Source: Blautia sp. AF19-10LB
Lineage (GTDB): Bacteria > Bacillota > Clostridia > Lachnospirales > Lachnospiraceae
DNA length: 11,524 bases
Direction: 5' to 3'
NCBI RefSeq assembly: GCF_003461245.1
Contig: NZ_QTWS01000058.1
Span: 1 to 11,524, forward strand
The translations under genes were made by a program, and so were the position numbers. How positions within the stretch are numbered: the first letter of the stretch is position 1; each line of letters opens with the position of its first letter. Positions 1 through 6,712 of this stretch are shown here, one piece after another. The notes beneath the pieces are model-generated. The model ran no database searches and was not told the origin of the DNA. It saw only the letters and a program-made list of their open reading frames with translations.

Positions 1-255
1 CAATTCATCTCACTACCTGCAGAGGTAGGAGAATTCTTGTTATATATTATGTTAAAAAAGAATTTAGAAGGAATCAGCCAAAAAGTCTTAACCGACAGTC
101 TCCGTTCTATGGAAGAAGACGGGATCGTCACCAGAACCGTATACCCAGAAGTACCTCCACGGGTAGAATACGCATTAAGCGAACTCGGAGAGTCCATGCG
201 GCCTATCATCAAATCTATGGAAGAATGGGAAATTTCATATAAAAATATGCAGTAG
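1..255 (+). CDS. HxlR-family winged-helix transcriptional regulator, 5' end missing
   Basis: The reading frame is open from the left edge and stops at TAG 253-255. The stretch GISQKVLTDSLR, then EEDGIVTR, then PEVPPRVEYALSELG is the recognition helix and wing typical of HxlR/MarR-like DNA-binding proteins, many of which sense redox or electrophile stress. Family members are about 100-130 residues; here only the C-terminal two thirds match. Directly upstream of the match the frame reads EFLLYIMLKKN, where the family usually has an RFxELKK-like segment, and nothing further left looks like the normal first helices in any of the three frames. AGGAG at 27-31 stands 5 nt before TTG at 37, so a 72-residue product could be made, but it would lack part of the DNA-binding fold. 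It may be a truncated remnant or simply divergent at the N-terminus. Family assignment is firm; functionality is doubtful. Confidence 0.7.
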   Translation, partial: QFISLPAEVGEFLLYIMLKKNLEGISQKVLTDSLRSMEEDGIVTRTVYPEVPPRVEYALSELGESMRPIIKSMEEWEISYKNMQ

Positions 256-405
256 ACTTGTTGAACAGTCACGGAAATTAGAATCGTCTAGATTTTTATA
301 ATTCTGTTAATCTCATTTAAACTTACTTATATTAAAGTCATCTACATCATCCAGCCCAATAGACCTGAACAGCACTTATCCTTATTACAGGCATCCACAA
401 CTACA

Positions 406-464
406 AAAATACCGCCAGATGAAATATCTCCACTATGTGTAGACTATTTCACTGGCGGTATTTT
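406..464. terminator. Bidirectional rho-independent terminator
   Basis: A 13-bp perfect inverted repeat (406-418 with 452-464, core ATACCGCCAG/CTGGCGGTAT) is extended by a second 6-bp arm (421-426 with 445-450) around an 18-nt loop. A-rich sequence precedes it and a T-run follows, so it can end transcription in both directions. It sits between the convergent HxlR fragment and the CmpB-like gene. The rest of 256-531 shows no gene or other clear structure. Confidence 0.8.
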
Positions 465-531
465 CATCATCAATAAAGGAATTCTTTATTTTCTTACACC
501 GCTTAACACCTTCGCGATCATGCAAGTAGCT

Positions 532-1419
532 CTACTTCAGTTTCTTCTTCAGTTCCTGGATCAGTTCAAAGTAATCTCTGTGTTTCATCTCCGGGAAAGC
601 TTTGATGATTCGACCCTGGCCAAATACAGTATGGTTTGTGATGGAACTGGACAGTTCATCAAACTGTGCCTGAAGCTCTGATTTTTTCATGCGAAGCATT
701 TCAATAGATTTTTCCTTCTGGGCGGCTGTTGCCTCAAGGAGTTCTGCTTTTGCAAGTGCAGCCTGTACCTTACCTTCACCGACCTTCTGTGCAGTGTCGA
801 TCGTGGTCGTTGCCAGAGTATTACTGAGTTTGTCGCTTACGATCCTCAGATCTGAGCTGACTTTATCCAGCTTGGTAAGTTTCTTGTTCAGACCACGGAT
901 AACTGCTACCGTCACAATGAAGTCTGTCAGATACACTGCATATAAAACAGCTATTACGATCCACTCCCAGGTTGCCGGGGTATGGGATGCCTGACTTTCT
1001 ACATATTTCTGAAAAACCTTTACTACCATAACGATTGCAAGTCCCCAGATCAGCGAAAACTCCAGACAGATATATCCGTGGAAATTGAACGGCTTATCTG
1101 AATAGTCCCACCATCTCGCATGAAAACATACATCCAGCAGCCAGCCGGCGATCAGCTCCACTGCCGTTGCAAGGATAATTCCAAACAGAAAGATCATTGC
1201 ATCATTCATCTGATGTCCGCCACTCTGGATCGTATTGAGCATGGCAAACACAGAAAGCACTCCGAATCCATACACAGGGCATACCGGTCCGTTCAAAAAT
1301 CCCCGGTTTATAACCTTTCCAAGTGCTACCGCATGAAAAATAACTTCAACAACCCAGCCGCCAAAAGAATAAACCAGAAAATACAGGCATATCTGAAAAT
1401 ATGTCATTCCAAAAATCAT
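532..1419 (-). CDS. CmpB-family (putative ABC transporter type IV) membrane protein
   Basis: This 295-residue protein has an N-terminal membrane region with about five hydrophobic segments (near residues 6-28, 48-64, 74-96, 118-136 and 152-174). It carries the family signatures NRGFLNGPVCPVYG (38-51) and WWDYSDKPFNFHGYICLEFS (103-122), which mark the PF06541 family often annotated as putative ABC transporter permease. No ATPase gene lies nearby, so a transport role is only nominal. The C-terminal third (about 178-260) is charged and predicted to form a coiled coil in the cytoplasm, and the tail is lysine-rich. The start ATG is preceded by AGGGGGAGAG about 8 nt away; a second ATG four codons in is less well placed. 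It follows ktrA by 53 bp on the same strand, with no obvious terminator between, so it may be co-transcribed with the potassium genes. Cellular role unknown. Confidence 0.75.
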   Translation of the reverse strand: MIFGMTYFQICLYFLVYSFGGWVVEVIFHAVALGKVINRGFLNGPVCPVYGFGVLSVFAMLNTIQSGGHQMNDAMIFLFGIILATAVELIAGWLLDVCFHARWWDYSDKPFNFHGYICLEFSLIWGLAIVMVVKVFQKYVESQASHTPATWEWIVIAVLYAVYLTDFIVTVAVIRGLNKKLTKLDKVSSDLRIVSDKLSNTLATTTIDTAQKVGEGKVQAALAKAELLEATAAQKEKSIEMLRMKKSELQAQFDELSSSITNHTVFGQGRIIKAFPEMKHRDYFELIQELKKKLK

Positions 1420-1472
1420 GACTCTCTCCCCCTAAAAATCACTTCTTTCACCTGTCTGTTAATTCACTGTTA

Positions 1473-2120
1473 TCAGATGTGGAAAAATTTCTGAATTGCT
1501 TTATAATCTCCAAGAACCAGAAGCGTACTGTCAGCTTCAAGAACTGTATCTACAGAAATTGTCACACTGACTTCTCTTTCTTTTTTTACTGCAAGAATAT
1601 TTATATTATATCTTCTTCGAATATCCAGTTCTCCAACAGATCTTCCAATCCATTCATCTGGGATTGCTACTTCAAAGATCGCATGAGACGCATCTACTTC
1701 CATATAGTCAAGGATATGATCATCCGCATAACGGATAGATGCCCATTTTGCCACCTGTTTTTCAGGATAAACGACTCTGTCTGCACCATTCCGTAAAAGG
1801 AATTTTTCCTGTACGTCACGCTCTGCCCGGGAAATTACCAGATTTGCTCCCAGTTCTTTTAATAATGATGTTGTCTCAAGCGAATTCTGAAAACTGCCTC
1901 CAATGGTAACAAAGCAGATATCAAAATTTCCTATTCCCAGTGATTCCAGGAAACTGGCATCTGTACTGTCTCCAATCTGGGCATTGGTAACAAAAGGAAG
2001 GATTCTGTTGACTCGCTCCTCATTGATATCCACTGCCATGATTTCGTGTCCCATTTCATTCAGCTGCATTGCAATATGTTTTCCAAATCGTCCAAGACCA
2101 ATAAGTAAAATATTCTTCAT
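1473..2120 (-). CDS. ktrA: KtrA/TrkA-type potassium uptake regulatory subunit (RCK protein)
   Basis: This is a 215-residue cytoplasmic protein of normal length for the family. Residues 1-118 form the RCK_N Rossmann domain: GLGRFG (8-13) is the dinucleotide/ATP loop, Asp31 at the end of the second strand is the usual ribose-binding acidic residue, and GDSTD (50-54) and the ISRAERDVQEKFLLRNGAD region (96-114) are typical. Residues about 135-215 form the RCK_C/TrkA_C domain, which in some Firmicutes KtrA proteins binds c-di-AMP; whether this one does cannot be read from the sequence. As a ring it gates the KtrB translocator in response to ATP/ADP or NAD(H). AAAGGAGAG stands about 7 nt before the ATG and overlaps the stop codon of ktrB 12 bp upstream, which suggests translational coupling. 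TrkA is the alternative name, but the single RCK pair fits the Ktr type. Confidence 0.93.
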   Translation of the reverse strand: MKNILLIGLGRFGKHIAMQLNEMGHEIMAVDINEERVNRILPFVTNAQIGDSTDASFLESLGIGNFDICFVTIGGSFQNSLETTSLLKELGANLVISRAERDVQEKFLLRNGADRVVYPEKQVAKWASIRYADDHILDYMEVDASHAIFEVAIPDEWIGRSVGELDIRRRYNINILAVKKEREVSVTISVDTVLEADSTLLVLGDYKAIQKFFHI

Positions 2121-2132
2121 GCTCTCTCTCCT

Positions 2133-3464
2133 TTATCCAACTGTTATTTTTTCCAATGGCATTTTTGCATTTGTATTTCTTCTGGACACTACCGCATAGA
2201 TCAGGGTCAGTCCTCCTACACGTCCCAGATACATAAGCACGATCAGTATCAGTCGTGACAGGATATGAAGCCCCGGTGTGATTCCCAGAGTAAGTCCTAC
2301 GGTTCCTACTGCTGAAGCAGCCTCATACAGACAAAGCTGCAATGAAAGCCCTTCATAAACACTGATGGTTATTCCTCCAAAGAAAAACAATACAAAGTAC
2401 AGCATTGCTATCGTTGCGGCATTTTTTATTACCTGACTGTCGAATCTTCTTCCAAAAGCCCCCGCATCCTCACGACTTCGAAATGTCGCAAACGCATTCA
2501 AAAGCAGGACTGCCACTGTCGTTGTTTTCATGCCACCTGCTGTAGAACTTGGTGATCCTCCCATTAGCATAAGAAGTATCATGATCGCCTGTCCCACCTC
2601 AGTCATCGATGACAGATCTGCGGTATTAAAACCAGCCGTTCTTGTCGTTACAGACTGAAAAAGCGATAACAGCGTCCGTTTCCCAATCGATACCTGTCCA
2701 AAGTCACAGACAAAAAAGAAGATCGCCGGGACAAAAATCAGGATTGCGGTCGTTAACAGAATAATCTTGCTCTGCATACGATAACGTTTAAATCGGAGTT
2801 TATTCGTATAAACATCATCCCATGTAAGAAAACCAATGCCACCAATGATAATCAGAAGCATAATCACTATATTTAACCAGAAATTTCCGGCATAACCACT
2901 CAGTGATACAAAAGTGTTATCTGCGGTACCAAGTATATCAAATCCCGCATTACAAAAGGCCGATATGGAATGAAAAATCGACATCCATATACCTTTTATT
3001 CCAAAATCACGGCAAAATATCGGAAGAAGCAAAACCGCACCAATTCCTTCGATCAGAAACGTTCCTCTCAGAATAAACTTTGTCAGGCGGACAATACCAC
3101 CGACTTTTGGTGCTGAGATGGCATCCTGCATGGTACTTCGCTGCATCAGTGATATCTTTCGTCCTGACAGCATAAACACCGAAACGGCAACCGTTACAAC
3201 TCCCAGGCCGCCTGTCTGTATAAGCAGCAATATCACTGCCTGTCCAAAACCTGACCAGTAGCTTCCTGTGTCCTGCACAACAAGACCCGTCACACATACA
3301 GCAGAAGTTGAAGTAAAAAGTGCCTGATCAAATGGCGTTACAACTCTCTCCGCAGATGAGACGGGTAACATAAGCAGGAGTGATCCCAAAAGAATCACTC
3401 CTGCAAAACCTAAAATAATCATCTGAAAGGATGTCAGATGTTTTCTTTTATGTTTTTCTGGCAT
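2133..3464 (-). CDS. ktrB: KtrB/TrkH-type potassium translocating membrane subunit
   Basis: This 443-residue integral membrane protein matches KtrB in length. All four pore-loop repeats of the Trk/Ktr superfamily are visible: TSAVCVTGL (53-61), SAFCNAGFD (168-176), TTRTAGFNTADL (273-284) and SAVGTVGLTLG (384-394). Each contributes the glycine-centred filter that selects K+. The last membrane helix has the conserved MYLGRVGGLTL (411-421), whose arginine is a hallmark of the family. The MGGSPSSTAGG segment (301-311) corresponds to the flexible intramembrane gate region of KtrB. AGAGGAG precedes the ATG at a good distance. It is first in the block, followed by ktrA after 12 bp, giving a complete uptake system: KtrB dimer in the membrane, KtrA octamer below. 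Function assigned with high confidence; Na+ dependence, known for several KtrB proteins, is inferred only. Confidence 0.95.
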   Translation of the reverse strand: MPEKHKRKHLTSFQMIILGFAGVILLGSLLLMLPVSSAERVVTPFDQALFTSTSAVCVTGLVVQDTGSYWSGFGQAVILLLIQTGGLGVVTVAVSVFMLSGRKISLMQRSTMQDAISAPKVGGIVRLTKFILRGTFLIEGIGAVLLLPIFCRDFGIKGIWMSIFHSISAFCNAGFDILGTADNTFVSLSGYAGNFWLNIVIMLLIIIGGIGFLTWDDVYTNKLRFKRYRMQSKIILLTTAILIFVPAIFFFVCDFGQVSIGKRTLLSLFQSVTTRTAGFNTADLSSMTEVGQAIMILLMLMGGSPSSTAGGMKTTTVAVLLLNAFATFRSREDAGAFGRRFDSQVIKNAATIAMLYFVLFFFGGITISVYEGLSLQLCLYEAASAVGTVGLTLGITPGLHILSRLILIVLMYLGRVGGLTLIYAVVSRRNTNAKMPLEKITVG

Positions 3465-3495
3465 AACTAATCTCCTCTTTTTTGATTTTAATAGT

Positions 3496-3523
3496 ATTAT
3501 ATACCAAAAAAGAAGTTATACAA
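3496..3523 (-). promoter_or_regulatory. Sigma-A-type promoter of the ktrB-ktrA operon
   Basis: On the minus strand TTGTAT (3518-3523) and a perfect TATAAT (3496-3501) are separated by 16 bp. The -10 lies about 30 bp upstream of the ktrB start codon, leaving a short leader without room for a riboswitch. Confidence 0.65.
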
Positions 3524-3554
3524 GCTTAATATTGATTATCATCTGATATTAAGC
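3524..3554. repeat. Perfect AT-rich inverted repeat abutting the ktrB -35 box
   Basis: GCTTAATAT (3524-3532) is repeated in inverse as ATATTAAGC (3546-3554) with a 13-nt spacer. It directly touches the -35 of the ktrB promoter and lies 13 bp past the stop codon of the polyferredoxin gene. It may be an operator or activator site, or a weak hairpin ending the redox operon. It lacks the following T-run expected of a strong intrinsic terminator on the minus strand. Confidence 0.5.
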
Positions 3555-3567
3555 CCATATAAAAATT

Positions 3568-4434
3568 TCATTTTCTTTTTGTCCCACACTGAATTGCCTG
3601 TGTCGGACAGATCTTTTTACATCTTCCACAGCGAATACATTCTAAGCTGTTCGGGTTTTCCACCGGATTTACTTCCATCTGACATGCTTTTGCACATTTT
3701 CCACAGTGAACGCATTTTTCTGCATCCACTCGATAACGGAAAACAGAAACTTTATTAAATACAGAATAAAAAGCACCCAACGGACAGATATATTTACAGA
3801 ACGGCCGATAAATGATAATGGAGAGTATGATTGTGATCACCAGGATCGTATTCTTCCACACATAGAGCCATCCCACTGCACTGCGCATGGATTTATTCAA
3901 AAGCACCAGTGGAAGCCCGCCTTCCAGCGTACCTGCCGGACAGATCAGCTTACAGAAATAAGGGGAGCCCTGCCCCATAATATCCACCACAAATAATGGC
4001 ATCAAAACTACAAACACCAGAAGAATCACATATTTCAGTTTACGAAGCAGCTTATCTCCCCTGAATGTCCGAATCTTTTTGGGAAAAGGAATCTTATTCA
4101 AAAGATCCTGGATCAGTCCAAACGGACAGAGGAATCCACAGACAAGTCTTCCCAGCAGAGCTCCGATAAAAATCAGAAATCCAACTATATAATATGCCAT
4201 TTTGAAATTCCAGCTACCGATCACTGCCTGAAAGGAACCAATAGGACAGGCACCTGTGGCCCCGGGGCAGGAATAGCAGTTCAGCCCCGGAACACATACA
4301 TTTTTCAATTTTCCGGTATAAATCTTTCCAGTCACAAATCCGGAAACATGACTGTTTGTAAGCGCCGCCCACAAGGCCTGAATCCCATGGCGCGGCCACT
4401 CATTAATTTTCATTTTTTTGTTATCCAATTCCAA
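3568..4434 (-). CDS. NapH/YccM-like membrane polyferredoxin (4Fe-4S binding protein)
   Basis: This ~288-residue protein joins a membrane part to two ferredoxin clusters. Near the N-terminus Cys47, Cys53, Cys56 and Cys63 form a CxxxxxCxxC plus Cys set. Three CxxxCP motifs follow (99-104, 161-166, 213-218), the pattern of the NapH/Fer4_5 family. Hydrophobic helices lie near 78-98, 133-151 and 188-209. At the C-terminus are two classic CxxCxxCxxxC sites (241-251 and 266-276). Such proteins carry electrons between quinone or cytoplasmic donors and extracytoplasmic acceptors. The likely start is TTG: GGAG lies 4 nt before TTG 4434 and 10 nt before a second TTG at 4428, whereas ATG 4413 has no ribosome binding site. 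With the TTG starts, the gene overlaps the end of the CXXC peptide gene. The gene order with a thioredoxin suggests electron delivery to a thiol partner; no catalytic subunit is visible. Confidence 0.88.
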   Translation of the reverse strand: MELDNKKMKINEWPRHGIQALWAALTNSHVSGFVTGKIYTGKLKNVCVPGLNCYSCPGATGACPIGSFQAVIGSWNFKMAYYIVGFLIFIGALLGRLVCGFLCPFGLIQDLLNKIPFPKKIRTFRGDKLLRKLKYVILLVFVVLMPLFVVDIMGQGSPYFCKLICPAGTLEGGLPLVLLNKSMRSAVGWLYVWKNTILVITIILSIIIYRPFCKYICPLGAFYSVFNKVSVFRYRVDAEKCVHCGKCAKACQMEVNPVENPNSLECIRCGRCKKICPTQAIQCGTKRK

Positions 4435-4573
4435 TACACTCCATACAGATATTAATTGCCTTTGTAAAGACTACATCCACTTCGCCCCGGTAAATTCCAA
4501 ATATCATCAAGAGGATTCCCAGAATCGCCAGCGCAGGACCTATCCACTTTGAATCTGTTATTTTTTTCATCAT
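4421..4573 (-). CDS. CD1871A-like small CXXC-motif membrane protein (50 aa)
   Basis: A short frame translates to MMKKITDSKWIGPALAILGI..., with one hydrophobic segment (about residues 11-28), then YRGEVDVVFTKAINICMECIGIG and TAA. The single membrane span followed by a CMEC motif at the extreme C-terminus matches the small family that NCBI names after C. difficile CD1871A, found beside polyferredoxins; this match is from memory, not a search. It sits 30 bp downstream of the thioredoxin gene and its end overlaps the TTG start of the polyferredoxin, so all three are probably one transcript with coupled translation. The ribosome binding site is weak (AAGATAAG), and either of two adjacent ATG codons could be used. 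The two cysteines (43 and 46) could shuttle electrons between the polyferredoxin and the thioredoxin. Role unproven. Confidence 0.75.
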   Translation of the reverse strand: MMKKITDSKWIGPALAILGILLMIFGIYRGEVDVVFTKAINICMECIGIG

Positions 4574-4603
4574 TTTTCTTATCTTTCTGTCAAAATCGCT
4601 TTA

Positions 4604-5779
4604 TTATTTAGAAATGTTCTTGAGTTCTTTTTCTACGATTTCTTTCCATTCGTCCAGTGTATGGCTTCCTGAATAGGTTTCTCCTACAATATTTCCTTCT
4701 TTGTCAACAAAGAATGTTTCCGGGAAAGCAGAGATACCATTTAAACGTCCATTCATCATTGTTGAATCCGGGACCAGGAACGGATAGGAGGCTTTTGTCT
4801 TTTCCTGAAGAACACCGGCTTTTTTCACTGTATCCTCATTCTGTTTGGCATCATCACTCACTGTATCAAGAACGACACCGACAACTCCAACACCTTTTTC
4901 CTTCATCTCTTCATAGAGTTTTTCCAGCTCCGGAATCTCATTTACACATGGAGAACACCAGGTAGTAAAAACATTCACAAGTGTAAGATCATAATCGCTG
5001 AATACTTTTTCTGTATAATCTTTTCCATCAACGCCTTTTGTCTCAAACTTGCCTACAGTTGTAGAATCACCTTCATTGCTTGTCTCCTGTGGCTGGTCAA
5101 ATGCGGAAAGCTTCTGGAATGGTGTCATCTCTGTGAGTGTCACATCAATTTCTTCCACTTCTTTTTTCAGGGATTCATCTGCATCTTTATTAGTGCTCAG
5201 ATAATATTTATACTTTCCATCACTGCTGCTTCCGATTTCTTTGTGTTCTGTGCAGCCTGTGATCTTATCCAGTTCTTTCTCAGAATCTTCGTCATAGATT
5301 CCAATCGCTCCAACTTTTGCAAGACTATTGTACCAGTCATCATATGCTGTTCCCATCTTGTCAACCTCTGCCTCTTTCTGCTCCTCGGTCATTTCGCTCC
5401 AGCTTATATATGCATATTTAATTGCATCTGCATTGTCATTCCATACTTCATTTGTGATCATCGCAATGGTCTGCGCTTTTATCTGTTTAAGCAGTTCCTC
5501 CGGAAGTTTCATGTTAAGTCCAAGGAATGGATACTCATAAGAATCCTGTGCCTGCACAGTTGTCTCAGATGGTTTAAAAGTACCCTGTATAAAATCAGAC
5601 GGAATTGCATCCCCTTCTGCAGCAGCTGCATCACCATCAACTACCATTCCGGCTTGGTCTGCCGGAACCGCCATTGCTTCTGTACTTTCTGCTGCCATTA
5701 CTGATACACTTCCAAATGTAGATACTCCCAATACTGCTGCTGCCATAAGTGCTGTTATTTTTTTCATTCTGAATTTCAT
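4604..5779 (-). CDS. Secreted TlpA/ResA-like thioredoxin-fold protein with long N-terminal region
   Basis: From the ATG at 5779 the product has 391 residues. This start is chosen because AAGGGAG lies upstream and a signal peptide begins there; the frame stays open to 5845, but that extension looks non-coding. Residues 1-29 are a classic signal peptide (MKFRMKK, hydrophobic core, VMAAES cleavage region) with no lipobox cysteine. The C-terminal ~145 residues are a TlpA-type thioredoxin: WCSPC active site (Cys275 and Cys278), EIPELEKLYEE helix, and the cis-proline strand AFPETFFVDKEG (Pro353). This fold reduces or exchanges disulfides outside the membrane. The region between (about 60-230) is not seen in ordinary ~180-residue ResA proteins. 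It is acidic, begins with a low-complexity Ala/Asp/Glu stretch, and contains one extra Cys176. First gene of the redox operon, divergent from a two-component system. Confidence 0.9.
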   Translation of the reverse strand: MKFRMKKITALMAAAVLGVSTFGSVSVMAAESTEAMAVPADQAGMVVDGDAAAAEGDAIPSDFIQGTFKPSETTVQAQDSYEYPFLGLNMKLPEELLKQIKAQTIAMITNEVWNDNADAIKYAYISWSEMTEEQKEAEVDKMGTAYDDWYNSLAKVGAIGIYDEDSEKELDKITGCTEHKEIGSSSDGKYKYYLSTNKDADESLKKEVEEIDVTLTEMTPFQKLSAFDQPQETSNEGDSTTVGKFETKGVDGKDYTEKVFSDYDLTLVNVFTTWCSPCVNEIPELEKLYEEMKEKGVGVVGVVLDTVSDDAKQNEDTVKKAGVLQEKTKASYPFLVPDSTMMNGRLNGISAFPETFFVDKEGNIVGETYSGSHTLDEWKEIVEKELKNISK

Positions 5780-6034
5780 GATATTTATATCTCCCTTCAT
5801 ATTTGTCCTGTAATTTATAAATCGTTTTGTGTTTTTATTATACACGCTTTGATTACTGTAACCGTATTATATCATCCTGTCTATAAAATCTCTGTTAAGA
5901 AATCAAAAAAATCAAAATTTCTTTTTATTCCTGTATTTTTTACGGGAATTTTATATGGAACATGATATGATAATATCAGAGTTTCACTATAAGCATTTTA
6001 ACCCCGACATCATATTTGACAAAGGAGATTTCTT
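5780..6034. promoter_or_regulatory. Divergent regulatory region between thioredoxin operon and two-component system
   Basis: This 255-bp non-coding stretch must serve both directions. For the minus strand two TATAAT -10 boxes are visible (5866-5871 and 5837-5842), but neither has a good -35 at 16-18 bp. The nearest candidate, TTAACA at 5893-5898, is 21 bp from the first. Poor -35 boxes are common in activator-dependent promoters. Just upstream on the minus strand TTTTGATTT occurs twice in tandem, inside 5901-5918. Toward the response regulator there is a near-palindrome, TGATAT-GATA-ATATCA (5963-5978), about 57 bp before its start codon. AAAGGAG (6021-6027) is the response regulator ribosome binding site. 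Site assignments are inference. Confidence 0.45.
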
Positions 6035-6712
6035 ATGCACATATTAGTGATAGAAGACGAAGAACAGCTCTGCTGCTCGATTGCAGAGGGACTTCGCCTG
6101 AATGGATACGAAACAGATACCTGTTTTGATGGAGATGAGGGACTGGAATTGTGCCTGACCGAAAATTATGATCTGATTCTTCTGGATCTGAATCTTCCCG
6201 GCATAGATGGTCTGGAAATCCTGCGGCAGTTCCGGGAAATAAACTCCTTCACACCTGTTCTGATCCTTTCCGCCAGAGGACAGATCCAGGACAAAGTAGA
6301 AGGACTTGATCTTGGAGCAAATGACTATCTGACAAAGCCTTTTCACTTCGAGGAACTGGAAGCCCGGATCCGCAGCCTGACACGGCGAAAATTTATTCAG
6401 GAAAATATCTGCCTGAAATGCGGACGTATCACCTTTGATACCCGTACAAGAAAAGCCAGCATCAACAACGAAGAACTTTCTCTCACCCGGAAGGAAACCG
6501 CACTGCTGGAATATTTTATGCTTCACCAGAATCGTATCATCGGCCCGGAAGAACTGATCGAACATATCTGGGACGGAAGCGTCAACAGCTTCAGCAACTC
6601 CATACGTGTCCATATTTCTGCCCTTCGCAAAAAGCTGCGCACGGCTCTTGGCAATGATCCGATCCAGAATAGGATCGGACAGGGCTATATTCTGACGGAG
6701 GATCTGAAATGA
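6035..6712 (+). CDS. OmpR/PhoB-family response regulator
   Basis: This 225-residue two-domain transcription factor is of standard length. The receiver domain (1-118) has the acidic pocket EDEE (7-10), phospho-acceptor Asp51 in LLLDLNLPGIDG, Ser79 as the switch residue and Lys101 in LTKPF. The C-terminal winged-helix domain (about 125-222) has the usual LTRKETALLEYF, the recognition helix around NSFSNSIRVHISALRKKL, and the wing ending IGQGYIL. AAAGGAG is 7 nt before ATG. Its last codons overlap the kinase gene (ATGA), so the two are translated together. Divergent placement next to the thioredoxin/polyferredoxin operon suggests that operon as a target, an inference from position only. The signal is unknown. 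Confidence 0.95.
   Translation: MHILVIEDEEQLCCSIAEGLRLNGYETDTCFDGDEGLELCLTENYDLILLDLNLPGIDGLEILRQFREINSFTPVLILSARGQIQDKVEGLDLGANDYLTKPFHFEELEARIRSLTRRKFIQENICLKCGRITFDTRTRKASINNEELSLTRKETALLEYFMLHQNRIIGPEELIEHIWDGSVNSFSNSIRVHISALRKKLRTALGNDPIQNRIGQGYILTEDLK

Noticed and set aside
406..464. Mobile-element end or REP copy
   Set aside because: It is a single hairpin with flanking A/T runs and shares no motif with the element at 7910-7998; a plain bidirectional terminator explains it.
3465..3567. c-di-AMP (ydaO-type) riboswitch ahead of ktrB
   Set aside because: The mapped promoter leaves only about 25 nt of leader, far too short for that riboswitch.
5243..5704. A 153-codon + strand frame inside the thioredoxin gene
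   Set aside because: The product is rich in Cys, Ile and Phe, typical of reverse reading of an acidic, lysine-rich protein; the minus strand has a signal peptide and active site.
5780..5845. Upstream extension of the thioredoxin frame by 22 codons
   Set aside because: It lies before the ribosome binding site AAGGGAG and would bury the signal peptide; the sequence overlaps one of the promoter -10 candidates.
5897..5923. AAGAAAT/ATTTCTT inverted repeat in the divergent region
   Set aside because: The arms are only 7 bp of nearly pure A/T in an A/T-rich stretch, so chance is a sufficient explanation.
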